From positions 62,001 to 126,000 of the forward strand of contig JAHHHM010000009.1 in the NCBI GenBank assembly GCA_019359355.1: 64,000 nucleotides of DNA, read 5' to 3'. Origin of the DNA: Microcoleus vaginatus WJT46-NPBG5 (GTDB lineage: Bacteria; Cyanobacteriota; Cyanobacteriia; Cyanobacteriales; Oscillatoriaceae). The translations under genes were made by a program, and so were the position numbers. Of this stretch, positions 48,701 to 58,480 are shown one piece after another; the stretch's first letter is position 1; every line of letters begins with the position of its first letter. The notes under the pieces were generated by a model, which did not search any database, was not told where the DNA came from, and saw nothing but the letters and a program-made list of their open reading frames with translations.

Positions 48701-49735
48701 ATTGGCATTGCGTTGAGTAAAAGTGAAGTCCAAGAAATTGCTACAGGAGACGAGTCCGCCTTCACCCTTCACTCTTATAGCCGGCCTGAAGACCTTTTGC
48801 GCGATGCTGACACCGCCATGTATCGCGCCAAAAGCTTAGGAAGAGCACGGCATGAAGTTTTCAACGCCGCCATGCACGCCAACGCATTAGAGCGCCTGCA
48901 CTTAGAAACAGACTTGCGGCGAGCCATCTTAGGAAAAGATGAAGCAGCAACGATAACAAATGGGGAAAAAATTCTTAATTCTCCTGTCTCTAGTCTCAAT
49001 GCTTCATTCCTCCTTCACTATCAACCGATTGTGTCCCTCAAGACGGGTAAACTCTTAGGTTTCGAGGCACTCCTTCGTTGGCAGCACCCCACACGAGGCT
49101 TCATCTCACCAACCGAATTTATTCCCATTGCTGAAGATACCGGCTTGATTGTTCCTCTCGGACAGTGGGTTTTGCGCGAAGCTTGTTTGCAGATGGCCGA
49201 ATGGCAAAAACAGTTCAACACCCAAGAACTGTCCGTGAATGTGAATATATCTAGCAAACAACTTACAGCACCGTGTTTAATTGAGCAAATTGATGAAATT
49301 CTCCTCGAAAGTGGACTAGATGCGACGAGCTTAAAGTTGGAAATTACGGAAAGTTTGCTGATGGAAAATGCCGCAGTCGCAGCGGAAGTGCTAGATCAAC
49401 TTAAAGCAAGAAATATTCAGTTATGTATCGATGATTTCGGCACCGGCTATTCTTCTTTGAGCTATTTGCAAAGCTTGCCGGTGAGTACCTTAAAAATTGA
49501 CCGTTCCTTTGTCAGCCGGTTAGATACTCAGGATGAAAATTCAGAAATTGTTAAAGCTATTGTTGTGCTAGCAAATAATTTAGGAATGGATGTAGTCGCT
49601 GAGGGAATAGAAACCGAACAACAACTGATGCAACTCAAAGGACTGCAATGCGATTCCGGGCAAGGATATTTGTTTTCTAAACCCTTGGATACAAAAATGG
49701 CTGAGGCGTTGATAACCTCAGCACCTAAGTGGTGA
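45788..49735 (+). CDS. GAF/multi-PAS diguanylate cyclase-phosphodiesterase
   Basis: 1315 residues. Order: a GAF-like domain (about 50-165), PAS 1 (about 190-290), a coiled coil (about 315-355), four further PAS/PAC units (about 355-460, 475-595, 600-710, 715-840), GGDEF (RLGGDEFAILL, about 925-935) and EAL (EALLRW about 1093, LEITESLL, DDFGTGYSSLSYL and AEGIETEQQ). Both catalytic motifs are intact, so it can in principle make and degrade cyclic di-GMP. Cytoplasmic, with no membrane segments. The start may instead be the Met at residue 34. Confidence 0.92.
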   Translation: MCLTLCQQIFQTFRQNRQSAGFKLASQQELEDAMIPTTMPKSQKDELATSPAKTHGFEPWLEEALQEITRLAAQVCDAPIALICLENGYQHCFKSKENLELPAIPAPHPSSEVAFYAKIPLIDAQGSKIGTLSVMDFVPHQLAKPQRKALEALSHEAVILLWRHQSPTGLSGKLAQFTHKPASDTIKNGVDMAAEAVFWITSDGRCVYANEAACRQIGYCREALLKLSIWDINPELSAKNWSQHWHTLKQTDSFALESCQRHKNGQNVPVKLIGYYLELEGKQYCCTLAQPLAESTETKTSLPSVEVAVTLRCTELESQVIALSTQLKQATEQLQKEIEEREKVEKALREREEIVQALLNAPAESAVLIDSQGTILATSEIAAQRLGVSPKEITGKCIYELEPAELAHQKKVQIEQVIRTSRPVRFEENCAKNCLESRIFPVLDAQGHVTRLAIFVREVREQKQNLETRDFTSILEYRPLLERLNEGLLIAGKEGIIEFVNQHFCEMLGYKAEELLGRAEDFLVAAEADYCLLQEKRQQCSTGTYEDYEIELRKKSGARIWVLVSGTPVFDEHRCLSGSMKIHTDITQRKQAEGALRASEELHRITLSNITEAVFITDEAGKITFIGPNAQVLFGYSVAEIHVLGKISKLLGENIFDWEQLKRTGEVPNIERQVRNKAGKRRTMLVNVKRVSIQEGTILYSCRDITDRRKAEEALYEERESFRLLLESVKDYAIFMLDPLGQVVSWNPGAEGITGYLASEIVGKHFSCFYTSEEIQEEKPWKALKQAALAGRLEEEGWRVRQDGSQFWADVIITVSRDKFGYLRGFSVVTRDITERKRAQEQLWHAAFHDPLTGLPNRALFTNCLWNAVEVAKQRFDYRFAVLFLDWDRFKLINDSLGHSIGDQLLVAFAHRLQTCLRPNDTVARLGGDEFAILLDSIQDAGDASAVAEQIQASLKSPFHLNGHEVFTTVSIGIALSKSEVQEIATGDESAFTLHSYSRPEDLLRDADTAMYRAKSLGRARHEVFNAAMHANALERLHLETDLRRAILGKDEAATITNGEKILNSPVSSLNASFLLHYQPIVSLKTGKLLGFEALLRWQHPTRGFISPTEFIPIAEDTGLIVPLGQWVLREACLQMAEWQKQFNTQELSVNVNISSKQLTAPCLIEQIDEILLESGLDATSLKLEITESLLMENAAVAAEVLDQLKARNIQLCIDDFGTGYSSLSYLQSLPVSTLKIDRSFVSRLDTQDENSEIVKAIVVLANNLGMDVVAEGIETEQQLMQLKGLQCDSGQGYLFSKPLDTKMAEALITSAPKW

Positions 49736-50084
49736 GAGAGAAGTGCTGAGTGCTGAGTTTGGAGTTTTGAGTCAAAGAGGTTGACAGGTTAATGAATATT
49801 TAATTTGGCAATTTCTCTCGAATTCTCCGCTAGTAGACTATAAAGAAATTCTTTATATAAAAGTAGTATGTTAACCGCAAAATAGCTGCAAAAACACAGG
49901 GACTGGTTCTCGATAAAAACTTAATAGGCTTGAAAAAATAATCAATAGAAGTTCACAAAATGATAGATGAAAAATTTGGCAAAAAATGTTATTCATACCT
50001 ATTTTTTTAGTAGACTAACGGTGGAGGAAACTTAACTTTAGCTTTTCTATTAATTAAGTATATGAAATATGGGCAGGTGAAAAT
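49736..50084. other. Intergenic gap with STRR-like start
   Basis: Begins with AGTGCTGAGTGCTGAG heptad repeats (49742-49757), then AT-rich sequence. No gene seen. Confidence 0.5.
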
Positions 50085-50939
50085 ATGTCTCTAAGGGGCC
50101 ATGTGTATTCCAGCGGTTTTAAACTCCAGTATATTATTGAGGGTAGCGGGGTTCCTACCATCGTGGTTGGAAGTTCGCTGTATTATTCTCGAACCTTCTC
50201 TAACAATCTTCGTAATAGTCTAAAGTTAGTCTTTGTCGATCATCGAGGATTTTCACCTCCTTATGATTGTAAAGACACCGCTCAGTTCCAATTAGATTCA
50301 CTGATTGATGATATTGAACTGGTTAGGAAAGAGTTAGGATTCGATAAGATTATTGTTATGGGTCATTCAGGTCATGCATTTATGGCGCTGGAATATGCTA
50401 AGAAATATCCTGCCAATGTGTCTCATGTGGTAATGATGTGTGCCGGCCCAAATTTGTCGCAGGAAGGGCATCTTGCGGCTCAACGATATTTGAATGACTC
50501 TGTTTGCCCTGAACGTAAAGCAGCGCTTGCTGAAAACCTAGCCAGGTTGCCTAAAGAAATGGAAGCTGCACCGGAGAAAGCCTTTATCACCTATTGCCTT
50601 CTCATGGCACCCAAAAGTTGGTTTGACTATAACTTTGACGCAACACAACTTTGGGAAGGAGTAGAAGTCAATATGGCTATGTTTGATTATGTTTGGGGCG
50701 AGGTTTTTCGCGACATAGATATCACTAAAAACTTAGAAAGGTTGCAAGCGCCTGTATTTCTTGCCCTTGGTCGCTATGATTACCTTCAGCCACCGCCATA
50801 TCTGTGGGAATCGGTTAGAGACAAGTTCCGTAATCTAACTATCCGTATATTTGAGAAGAGCAGCCATGCGCCTCAGTTTGAAGAACCGGCACTATTCGAT
50901 CAAGAGTTAATCGAATGGCTTTTCAATAGTAACGTTTAG
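50085..50939 (+). CDS. Alpha/beta hydrolase
   Basis: 284 residues. Nucleophile elbow MGHSGHAF (about 101-108), acid in ALGRYDYLQPP (about 229-239) and histidine in KSSHAPQFEEP (about 260-270) form the triad. FVDHRGF replaces the oxyanion-loop HGGPG type of prolyl iminopeptidases. The substrate is unknown. The stop overlaps that of the convergent MFS gene by four bases. Confidence 0.85.
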   Translation: MSLRGHVYSSGFKLQYIIEGSGVPTIVVGSSLYYSRTFSNNLRNSLKLVFVDHRGFSPPYDCKDTAQFQLDSLIDDIELVRKELGFDKIIVMGHSGHAFMALEYAKKYPANVSHVVMMCAGPNLSQEGHLAAQRYLNDSVCPERKAALAENLARLPKEMEAAPEKAFITYCLLMAPKSWFDYNFDATQLWEGVEVNMAMFDYVWGEVFRDIDITKNLERLQAPVFLALGRYDYLQPPPYLWESVRDKFRNLTIRIFEKSSHAPQFEEPALFDQELIEWLFNSNV

Positions 50940-52465
50940 TGCCTTTCTGAGTTCTGCGAGATTATCATAGAACCGGCTACAGAAATTGGCTCTAAAATTG
51001 GCTCCATTCGCGGCTTTAACGGTAAGAAATTGCGAATGAGCTGGCCCACTGAAAGACTGCGGCGCTCTTGGACAAACAGCAAAGGCACAATGGCAACCAA
51101 TCGTAGGACGGCTGAGAGGGCAAATAAGCCGGTTAAACCCCCGACTGCCGGGATCTCGGCAAGAAAACCCCCGACTGTAGTTCCCAGCGCACCCGTTACA
51201 CCGGCAACGGCTGCGGCCATCGCAAAGTAAGTAGACGGCTGCCTTTTCGGGGCGATTTCCATCTGGATATTATTACTGCACAGGTCAATTGCCGCCCAAG
51301 TTCCACCACCCAACGCGTGCAGTAGTGGCAACCACAACCAAAGGGACAGAGGATTGTTGCCTGTTCCAACCCAAAGTAAAGGTGTCACTCCAACTAAAAT
51401 CCCCACCAAAAGTAGGATGGGCCGGTTGCCCAGTCGGTCGGCCAATTTACCCCAAAGTAGCAGCATCAGCAGGTTCGCCCCAGCGCTAAAGCTGTTAAAA
51501 ATCGTTACCCAACTCACATCTAAGCCTAAATCTTTCAGCAGGTAGAGATTGAAAAACGGGCTGCTGAGATTAACCGCAAACGTCCAAAAGCCAAAGTAAA
51601 GCAGGAACGTTAAGAAATTGGTGTCTTTGAGGAGTGCAGCGAAGTTTTTTGTCTCTGTTTTTTCCTCTTCCCCTGTCTCCGCCTTTTGAGGGTTTTCCTG
51701 CTGCTGGGGGTTAACATCTGCCATGAAACACTGGCACCCCAGACTGATCAACCCTGCAATGACTGCTACAGATAAGGCAACTCCATAGCCTTGAATCGTA
51801 CCACCGGCCCATGCCGATACAACCATTCCCATCAGCGGCACACCCAACAGTGTTGTCAAGCTGCCGGCACTGTTGCGAAAGCTAAAATACCGTCCCCGCA
51901 GCCGGTGAGGAACTAATACGCTCATCCAACTTAGCCAGGAGGCGCTACCGAGTGCTGAGAGCAAATTAGCGGCAAAGACAATAAACAGCGTCCCTTGCAA
52001 CAGTAGGTGCCGGTCTGCGTGGAACCAACTGGCGAACCCGATCCCCAGGGCTAAAATCAACCACAGCAGCCTTGAAAAACCAAACATTAGCAAGTTATAC
52101 CGGCTGCGACTCGCCTGCCGGTCTGCTAAATAGGCACCCATCGGCTGTAGGAAGTTCATCACCATTGGCAGCGCACACAGCACACCGATTTCCCAACTGG
52201 TTGCTCCCAATTGCAGCGCAAAGTCTGTTAGCAACACGCCGGTGGTGGCTGCGCCAAAAATGTTGGAAAAGACACTATCAAACGTTGAAGCTTTTAAGCT
52301 AGAACGGATTGCCTGCTTAGAAATCCCCTTTTGCTCCCCCGCCGGATCGGGAGTGCTGAGCACTTCGCAAGGCACTATGGAGTCGGAAATCATTGTTTCT
52401 ACAATTTCCGGCTTTGAGAGAGAAAGTGGTTCAACAAAAGCAAAATCCACAAGGGGTTTGAGCAT
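50936..52465 (-). CDS. Major facilitator superfamily transporter, paralogue of 7308-8891
   Basis: 509 residues, about 12 membrane segments after a hydrophilic N-terminal tail of about 60 residues. Loop motif GAYLADRQASR, then RLRGRYFSFRNSAGSL and GKLADRLGNRPILLLV. A charged inter-domain loop (ENPQKAETGEEEKTETKN) separates the halves. It shares FMADVNPQQ, SSPFFNLYLL, GGGTWAAIDLCS and LFALSAVLRL with the first MFS protein, showing an older duplication. Substrate unknown. Confidence 0.85.
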   Translation of the reverse strand: MLKPLVDFAFVEPLSLSKPEIVETMISDSIVPCEVLSTPDPAGEQKGISKQAIRSSLKASTFDSVFSNIFGAATTGVLLTDFALQLGATSWEIGVLCALPMVMNFLQPMGAYLADRQASRSRYNLLMFGFSRLLWLILALGIGFASWFHADRHLLLQGTLFIVFAANLLSALGSASWLSWMSVLVPHRLRGRYFSFRNSAGSLTTLLGVPLMGMVVSAWAGGTIQGYGVALSVAVIAGLISLGCQCFMADVNPQQQENPQKAETGEEEKTETKNFAALLKDTNFLTFLLYFGFWTFAVNLSSPFFNLYLLKDLGLDVSWVTIFNSFSAGANLLMLLLWGKLADRLGNRPILLLVGILVGVTPLLWVGTGNNPLSLWLWLPLLHALGGGTWAAIDLCSNNIQMEIAPKRQPSTYFAMAAAVAGVTGALGTTVGGFLAEIPAVGGLTGLFALSAVLRLVAIVPLLFVQERRSLSVGQLIRNFLPLKPRMEPILEPISVAGSMIISQNSERH

Positions 52466-53534
52466 ACGGGAATTAGCAACCTTTTGATAAGAGTTGGGGT
52501 TGATGAGTGAGTGTTGCTGAGTGAAAGGGTAATTTGCTGAAACTGTTGCGTCTCATCGCTTTGACCGCTCAAACAAAACTCAAAGTCTCTGCATTGAAAA
52601 TCTTGGGAGCTGAGCGAGGAATGAAGCCAACCCCACCTTCAATAAACAAGTATCGAAGGCGAGGCTAGCGTTACCGGGTAATTCTCTGAAAGTAAAGGGT
52701 GAGGTAGTGCGAGCACATCCATCAGCGGGGAGATATATCTCAATATTTTGAGACAAAACTACATAGTTGGTCTGAGTTTTGTGATGCAATTTGCGATCAT
52801 CTATAGTGCTTATTGACATACGAGGCAGGATGTGCTCGTTACTGATGTCTTCTTCTTAGAATGCCCAATCAAGGCCGGTTAATCTCAATAGATTGATAGG
52901 AAGTGCAAATAGCTCAGATAGAACCGTAGACAGCTTTCTTGCCTTTGCTGTAAAAAAGCAAGCTTGAGCAGCGGTAAACTTTGATGGTTGAGTCTGCCAG
53001 AAGACAGGAAAAGCAGCTGAAAAATCGTCTACAAGAAATTCTGATAGGGGTTGAGGAAAATTTGGCAGAAATTGATATATGCAATCATTGAATGCCATAG
53101 AATCCTGTCGCGAAAACAACAGCAAAGCCAAGCTGAGCCAGACAAACCTCACAGATGCCTATTTATAGGAGTGAAATACCAAACGGCAGAGTTTGACAAT
53201 TGGGAAATCTCAGGAATTTCTGCCACTCATTTAAAATTACATAAACCAAAGCAGTTAAATCTGAAGAGAGCGCTACTACTAAGGGTGAGCCGGCGATTAC
53301 AGGGGATAATCAGAAAGTGTCTCAGTTGATGTATCTGCTGCTCAACCCTGAAAAATTTTCTGATGTGATCAAAGCGTTCGCTCTCACACTTCTCCTAAGT
53401 CTAACTCGTCTTCCCCCATCTGCCGCAAGGGGATTTTAACTACCTAATGAATTGGAGAAATGGATTTGAATTCCTAATAGAAATGTATCGCTTTGCCTTG
53501 CTGAAATTACGACATCTCTTTACAGAATTATCTA
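52466..53534. other. 1.07-kb region without an accepted gene
   Basis: Only short ORFs occur. The most protein-like is ATG 52984 to TGA 53089-53091 (35 residues, charged and amphipathic, MVESARRQEKQLKNRLQEIL). Overlapping frames on the minus strand (52856-53152, 98 codons) have no recognised domain. No RNA gene seen. It may contain decayed genes or a long leader of cbiD. Confidence 0.5.
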
Positions 53535-54686
53535 ATGAAAGTCTCTAAGCCCCGCTCTGGATATACGCTGCCGGTGTTTGCGTGTGCGGCTGCCCTCGCT
53601 GCATTACACCGGCTTAAAAACGCTTCCCAACCGATCCCCTCAGTATCAATTGATTTAATTGAGCCGGCTGAAACGGTAGAAATTTCTATAGAACAGGTTG
53701 CCGGTATTAAACAAGGCATGGCATTAGCTATCACCCGCAGCGATCCCGGAGATAATCTTGACCTAACACGCAACACGCCGATTTGGGCGATGGTTGAATT
53801 GCAAAACCGGCAGAACCCTTCTCAGCAAAACTCTACGGATTCCGCAGAACAAATTATTATCCAAGGAGGCGAAGGAATTGGCCGGCAAATGAACGCCAAT
53901 GAGCAACCGGCAATCTATGCCTATGCGCGGCGTTTACTACAAGAAAACCTGAGCCGGCATTTGCAAGCCGAGGAAAAAATCACCGTCACGATTATTTTGC
54001 CAGAAGGCCGGCAGCTAGCGACCCGCACCTCAAATGAAGCCTTTGGTGTGATCGAAGGACTCTCGCTGCTGGGAACCTCCGCTATCTCTCAACCTTTAAG
54101 TGCCCCTGGACAACTTGACGCCTACTGCGAAGAACTGCGACAAAAAGCTGGCAATTTTGATAATTTAGTGCTGTGTGTTGGCGAAAATGGATTAGATTTA
54201 GCTAAGAGTTTAGGCGTTAATCCAGAACAACTGGTGAAGACGGCCAACTGGTTAGGGCCAATCCTGGCGCTTGCCGGCACCGTGCGACTCAAATCGCTCT
54301 TATTATTTGGCTATCACGGCAAACTGATCAAACTAGCCGGTGGAATCTTTCATACTCACCACCACTTAGCCGACGGACGCCTAGAGATTCTTTGCGCTCA
54401 TTGTGGGAATTTAGGGTTGCCAGCGCAGGATTTACAAGCAATTTTTAATTGTGCCACCGCAGAAGACGCATTGCAATATCTTCGTGCTTTGGATAAAACT
54501 GCCGGCACTGATTGGGTCAGTTTAGTTTATCGGGCAATTGCCCAAAAAATTGACCAGCGTTCACAGGATTACATTCGCAATCATACAGAAGCCGGCGTTC
54601 TCGTCGGTTCCGTTATGTTTGACCGCAAACGTCAAATCATTGTTAAAAGCGATTTAGGTGCTTCATTACTAGCAAAATTTTGTTAG
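53535..54686 (+). CDS. cbiD: Cobalt-precorrin-5B (C1)-methyltransferase
   Basis: 383 residues. RSGYTLPVFACAAALAAL at the N-terminus, then SDPGDNLDLTRNTPIWA, GGEGIGRQM, SAPGQLDAYCEELR and LLLFGYHGKLIKLAGGIFHTH match CbiD, which methylates C1 of cobalt-precorrin-5B in oxygen-independent cobalamin synthesis. No cobalamin riboswitch consensus was seen upstream. guaA follows on the same strand, an arrangement recalled from other cyanobacteria. Confidence 0.93.
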   Translation: MKVSKPRSGYTLPVFACAAALAALHRLKNASQPIPSVSIDLIEPAETVEISIEQVAGIKQGMALAITRSDPGDNLDLTRNTPIWAMVELQNRQNPSQQNSTDSAEQIIIQGGEGIGRQMNANEQPAIYAYARRLLQENLSRHLQAEEKITVTIILPEGRQLATRTSNEAFGVIEGLSLLGTSAISQPLSAPGQLDAYCEELRQKAGNFDNLVLCVGENGLDLAKSLGVNPEQLVKTANWLGPILALAGTVRLKSLLLFGYHGKLIKLAGGIFHTHHHLADGRLEILCAHCGNLGLPAQDLQAIFNCATAEDALQYLRALDKTAGTDWVSLVYRAIAQKIDQRSQDYIRNHTEAGVLVGSVMFDRKRQIIVKSDLGASLLAKFC

Positions 54687-54839
54687 TGTAGTTTAAATCC
54701 ATAGAATGAACTCTATAGATAAGTAATTCACAAGATGCCATCAGCCTTAAGTATTCATGGCTAAATGCCGGCAAGCGAAGGGTTGATTGCTGATTGTTGA
54801 GTCAATCCAAAATCCACGCATCTAAAGTCTAAAATCAGC

Positions 54840-56471
54840 ATGACCCTGCCTACACAAACCCAACAACCCTCAGAGGCGCTCTCTTCAGGAGAGATGGAAG
54901 AAGAAGCGTTTGTAAATCGCCAGATGCTCGTAATTCTGGACTTTGGTTCTCAGTATTCGGAATTAATCGCCCGCCGCATTCGGGAGACGCAAGTTTATTC
55001 AGAAGTTTTATCTTACCGCACCAGCGCTGAACAGTTGCGCCGATTGAATCCCAAAGGAATTATTCTTTCTGGGGGACCAAGTTCCGTTTATGATGCCGGT
55101 GCCCCCCATTGTGACCCAGAAATTTGGAACTTGGGTGTGCCGGTGCTCGGTGTCTGCTACGGAATGCAATTAATGGTGCAGCAGTTAGGCGGTGAAGTCG
55201 AACGTGCCAAACGAGCTGAATATGGAAAAGCCTCCTTATTAATTGACGATCCTACAGATTTACTTACCAATGTAGAAGATGGCACCACCATGTGGATGAG
55301 TCATGGAGATTCTGTGACAAAATTGCCAGATGGTTTTAAGGTGCTTGCTCACACCGGCAATACATCCTGTGCCGCCGTTGCTCACCACGAGAAAAAGTTT
55401 TACGGCGTACAGTTCCATCCAGAGGTGGTACATTCGATTGGCGGTTTGGCTTTAATTCGCAACTTTGTTTATCACATCTGCGAGTGCGAACCGACTTGGA
55501 CAACAGAAGCGTTTGTTGAAGAAGCCATTCGAGAAATTCAGGCAAAAGTGGGCGATAAGCGAGTGCTGCTGGCGCTATCGGGAGGCGTTGATTCATCCAC
55601 CCTGGCTTTCTTGCTGCACCGGGCAATTGGAGATCAGCTCACTTGTATGTTCATCGATCAGGGCTTTATGCGTAAGTATGAGCCAGAACGGTTGGTGAAG
55701 CTGTTCAAAGAGCAATTTCACATTGATGTAGAGTATGTCAATGCCCGTGAGCGTTTCCTTTCACAAATTGCCGGTGTTACCGATCCGGAGAAAAAACGTA
55801 AGCTAATTGGGCACGAATTTATTCAGGTATTTGAAGAAGAGTCTAAACGCCTCGGCCCTTTTGATTATCTAGCACAAGGCACTCTTTATCCAGATGTGAT
55901 TGAGTCTGCTGATACCAACGTCGATCCCAAAACCGGCGAACGAGTCGCGGTGAAAATTAAGAGTCATCACAATGTCGGCGGCTTGCCAAAAGATTTGCGC
56001 TTTAAATTAGTTGAACCGCTGCGGAAACTGTTTAAGGATGAAGTGCGGAAAGTTGGGCGATCTATTGGCTTACCTGAAGAAATTGTACGCCGGCATCCTT
56101 TCCCCGGCCCAGGTTTAGCCATTCGCATTTTGGGTGAAGTGACGGCAGAACGGTTAAATATTTTGCGAGATGCAGATTACGTTGTCCGCCAAGAAATTAA
56201 TCAGCGGGGATTGTATCACGAATTCTGGCAGGCTTTTGCGGTGCTATTACCGATTCGCAGTGTCGGTGTTATGGGCGATCAGCGCACCTATGCTTACCCG
56301 ATTGTTTTGCGATTAATTTCTAGTGAAGATGGCATGACGGCTGACTGGTCACGGGTGCCTTACGATCTACTGGAAACGCTTTCTAACCGGATTGTTAATG
56401 AGGTTAAAGGCGTGAACCGCGTGGTTTACGATATTACTTCTAAGCCGCCTGGAACCATTGAATGGGAGTAG
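54840..56471 (+). CDS. guaA: GMP synthase (glutamine-hydrolysing)
   Basis: 543 residues. N-terminal class I glutamine amidotransferase ([11 protein letters not shown] with the catalytic Cys, [11 protein letters not shown] with His and Glu), then the ATP pyrophosphatase loop [15 protein letters not shown] (about 240-254) and the dimerisation domain ending PPGTIEWE. It converts XMP to GMP. It begins about 150 bases after cbiD. Confidence 0.96.
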   Translation: MTLPTQTQQPSEALSSGEMEEEAFVNRQMLVILDFGSQYSELIARRIRETQVYSEVLSYRTSAEQLRRLNPKGIILSGGPSSVYDAGAPHCDPEIWNLGVPVLGVCYGMQLMVQQLGGEVERAKRAEYGKASLLIDDPTDLLTNVEDGTTMWMSHGDSVTKLPDGFKVLAHTGNTSCAAVAHHEKKFYGVQFHPEVVHSIGGLALIRNFVYHICECEPTWTTEAFVEEAIREIQAKVGDKRVLLALSGGVDSSTLAFLLHRAIGDQLTCMFIDQGFMRKYEPERLVKLFKEQFHIDVEYVNARERFLSQIAGVTDPEKKRKLIGHEFIQVFEEESKRLGPFDYLAQGTLYPDVIESADTNVDPKTGERVAVKIKSHHNVGGLPKDLRFKLVEPLRKLFKDEVRKVGRSIGLPEEIVRRHPFPGPGLAIRILGEVTAERLNILRDADYVVRQEINQRGLYHEFWQAFAVLLPIRSVGVMGDQRTYAYPIVLRLISSEDGMTADWSRVPYDLLETLSNRIVNEVKGVNRVVYDITSKPPGTIEWE

Positions 56472-56487
56472 AGGGGGAGAGGTAGAA

Positions 56488-56590
56488 ACCCAACCCAACC
56501 TCCGCATCTCAACAGCAGATGTAGGTTGGGTTGACAACCCTCCGTTTCACTTCGCCCAAACCAACCTTCGCATCTCAACAGGAAAACTTA
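56488..56590. repeat. TAGGTTGGGTTGA-type dispersed repeat hairpin
   Basis: ACCCAACCCAACCT (about 56488-56501) pairs with AGGTTGGGTT (56523-56532). The segment CAACCTCCGCATCTCAACA (56496-56514) recurs with one change at 56572-56590. The TAGGTTGGGTTGA core is a well known repeat of cyanobacterial intergenic DNA. Confidence 0.7.
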
Positions 56591-56763
56591 GTGAAGTCGC
56601 AGCTTATATCTGTCTCTCTTCTAATCTCGCTGTCTCCCCCTCCCTATAAGTCGGGATTGAAAAGCATAAGTCTTGCTTGAGAGAAGGGGCTGCCGGCGCT
56701 ACTGAGCCGGTTAAAGTCGGATTAATGATTAGGAAGTTTGCTCTTAACCTTCCTATTAACTTT

Positions 56764-56814
56764 TGTGGAAAACTCCCCATAAATCTGTGGAAAACTACGC
56801 CTTTCTGTGGAAAA
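56764..56814 (-). promoter_or_regulatory. Cluster of three DnaA-box-like TTTTCCACA sites
   Basis: TGTGGAAAA (complement TTTTCCACA) occurs at 56764-56772, 56786-56794 and 56806-56814, spaced about 20-22 bases. TTTTCCACA is the DnaA-box form described for cyanobacterial origins. The surrounding genes (guaA, CDF exporter) are not those expected at an origin, so regulation or titration of DnaA is as likely as an origin. Confidence 0.45.
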
Positions 56815-56844
56815 CTTAGGGAAATTTTCCTCAAGTGCCGGCAC

Positions 56845-57753
56845 CTAATTTTGCTCAGATTCAGATTTATAGGTGATATTTTCAGAGTGGTAAGCCGGCG
56901 GCTCGATATGAATCATAACTCGCACCGGGTTGTAGCGTTCTTGCAGGCGAGTTTCTACTTCTTCTGTGATTTGATGAGCGGTTTCCACATCCTGGGCATC
57001 TACAATCATGTGCATTTCAATAAATACCTGCCGGCCTACAATGCCACGAGAAGCAATTTCGTGACAGTTAATCACTCCTGGTACTTGCATCACAATTGCA
57101 TGAAGGGCTTCTGGGGCAATTGCCATTTCATCAACTAGCCAGGGCAGATTGTCTTTAATCACATCCCAGCCACTGCGAAATACTAACAGCGCGACCGGAA
57201 ACGCCAGCAGAATATCAAGCCACATTAGCCCCTGCCAGACGCCGATTAACCCGGCAATAACAAGAATTGTCACCCAAACATCACTCATGGTGTGTTTGGC
57301 GTCTGCAATCAAAATGCTGCTGCCAATGCGCTGCCCGACATTGCGCTCATAATAGGTGACAAAAATATTGATGCCCAGCACAAGCAACAGCAACCATAGT
57401 TCTGCGGGGGAAATGTTCACCGGCTTGCCCCCGTTGAGTAGCCGGTCAACTCCCCCTTTTAAAATTTCAAAGCAGGCAATGCCTAAAAACGCGGCAATTC
57501 CCAGCGCTCCCACGGCGTCAAATTTCTGATGTCCGTAAGGGTGATCCCGATCGGGTTGCGGAGAGGCTAGTTGGTTGGTCACCAGTCCTAATATATTGTT
57601 GGCGCTGTCGGTGACACTATGCAGAGCATCGGCTAGTAAGCTAAGAGAGCCGGTGAGGAATCCCACCCCTGCTTTGATCGTCATTACCACCAAATTCAGC
57701 AGCAGCGTAATGATTAAAACTTTGCGAATTTCGGCGCGGTTATCTACTAACAT
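56845..57753 (-). CDS. Cation diffusion facilitator (CDF) metal exporter
   Basis: 302 residues. Six membrane helices with the metal-site motifs LADALHSVTDSANN (about 40-53) and ADAKHTMSD (about 150-158), then a cytoplasmic C-terminal domain (NCHEIASRGIVGRQVFIEMHMIVD) with HxD pairs. It exports divalent metals such as zinc, cobalt or iron by proton antiport; the exact metal cannot be told. Confidence 0.9.
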   Translation of the reverse strand: MLVDNRAEIRKVLIITLLLNLVVMTIKAGVGFLTGSLSLLADALHSVTDSANNILGLVTNQLASPQPDRDHPYGHQKFDAVGALGIAAFLGIACFEILKGGVDRLLNGGKPVNISPAELWLLLLVLGINIFVTYYERNVGQRIGSSILIADAKHTMSDVWVTILVIAGLIGVWQGLMWLDILLAFPVALLVFRSGWDVIKDNLPWLVDEMAIAPEALHAIVMQVPGVINCHEIASRGIVGRQVFIEMHMIVDAQDVETAHQITEEVETRLQERYNPVRVMIHIEPPAYHSENITYKSESEQN

Positions 57754-57990
57754 AAATTTGTCGAGTTCATTATTAAGTTATATATCATTTAGGGTAAAGC
57801 TTAATCGTTAAAAAGTTTTCAATCTGTTGTGGGATAAGGCTTTTAAGGTTTATAAGTTGCAGGGAGGGAGACATTTGACTGACACAATTAATCAATTATG
57901 CTCACCGGCTCCCCAGAGATTTCAAAAATGCTTTCCCTAATGCGACGCTATCTTTTAGCATTAAGAGCAGGATGTTAAATTTGATAGCCC

Positions 57991-58347
57991 ATGTCTGTTT
58001 CCCAACTAAAACTGAATCTCATTGAAGGTTCTGTCTCCTTTAGCTTTAGCCCCCAAGCGGCGCGAGAGTTGCAAGGGGCACTGGCAGAATTGATGGTTAA
58101 ACTCAAGGCTGTGGCAACTAAAACAGCCGTGGGGGGTGGCGGTAAACCTAGCCCCCAGAAACCGATGGAATATCAGCACACCGGCGAGGTGTTTTTAGAA
58201 ATTTTCTGCAACCCGAACATTTGGCCCAGTCCGTTTGCTGCAAAAGTTTTAATTACGCTGCGCGATGAGCGTATTCGCTTGACGACTGAAGCTGAACTGA
58301 CTCGCACCCTTGAGGATGTTAACCAGTTTCTGGAGCAAGTCGGTTAA
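57991..58347 (+). CDS. Conserved small cytoplasmic protein of unknown function
   Basis: 118 residues, mixed alpha/beta. SVSFSFSPQAARELQGALAE and EYQHTGEVFLEIFCNPN are the most patterned parts, and a Gly/Lys-rich loop (GGGGKPSPQKP) links them. No family recognised. It sits before the 58481 gene on the same strand. Confidence 0.6.
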   Translation: MSVSQLKLNLIEGSVSFSFSPQAARELQGALAELMVKLKAVATKTAVGGGGKPSPQKPMEYQHTGEVFLEIFCNPNIWPSPFAAKVLITLRDERIRLTTEAELTRTLEDVNQFLEQVG

Positions 58348-58480
58348 ACCTTGAGCACGCATCAAGGATCGAGGGATGGGGATGTGCCGGCACCGTTGGA
58401 CACCACTAACGCCAGTGAGTAGCCGAAGCGACATAATTAGCTGTATTGTGTTCCAATCGTTTTGAAGCGATTTTTAACGA

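Noticed and set aside
52856-53152. 98-codon minus-strand ORF in the cbiD upstream gap
   Set aside because: A weakly hydrophobic N-terminus only; no domain and no ribosome binding site, so not called as a gene.
56677-57138. 153-codon plus-strand ORF over the DnaA-box cluster and CDF gene
   Set aside because: Overlaps the CDF exporter antisense for most of its length and has no recognisable domain.
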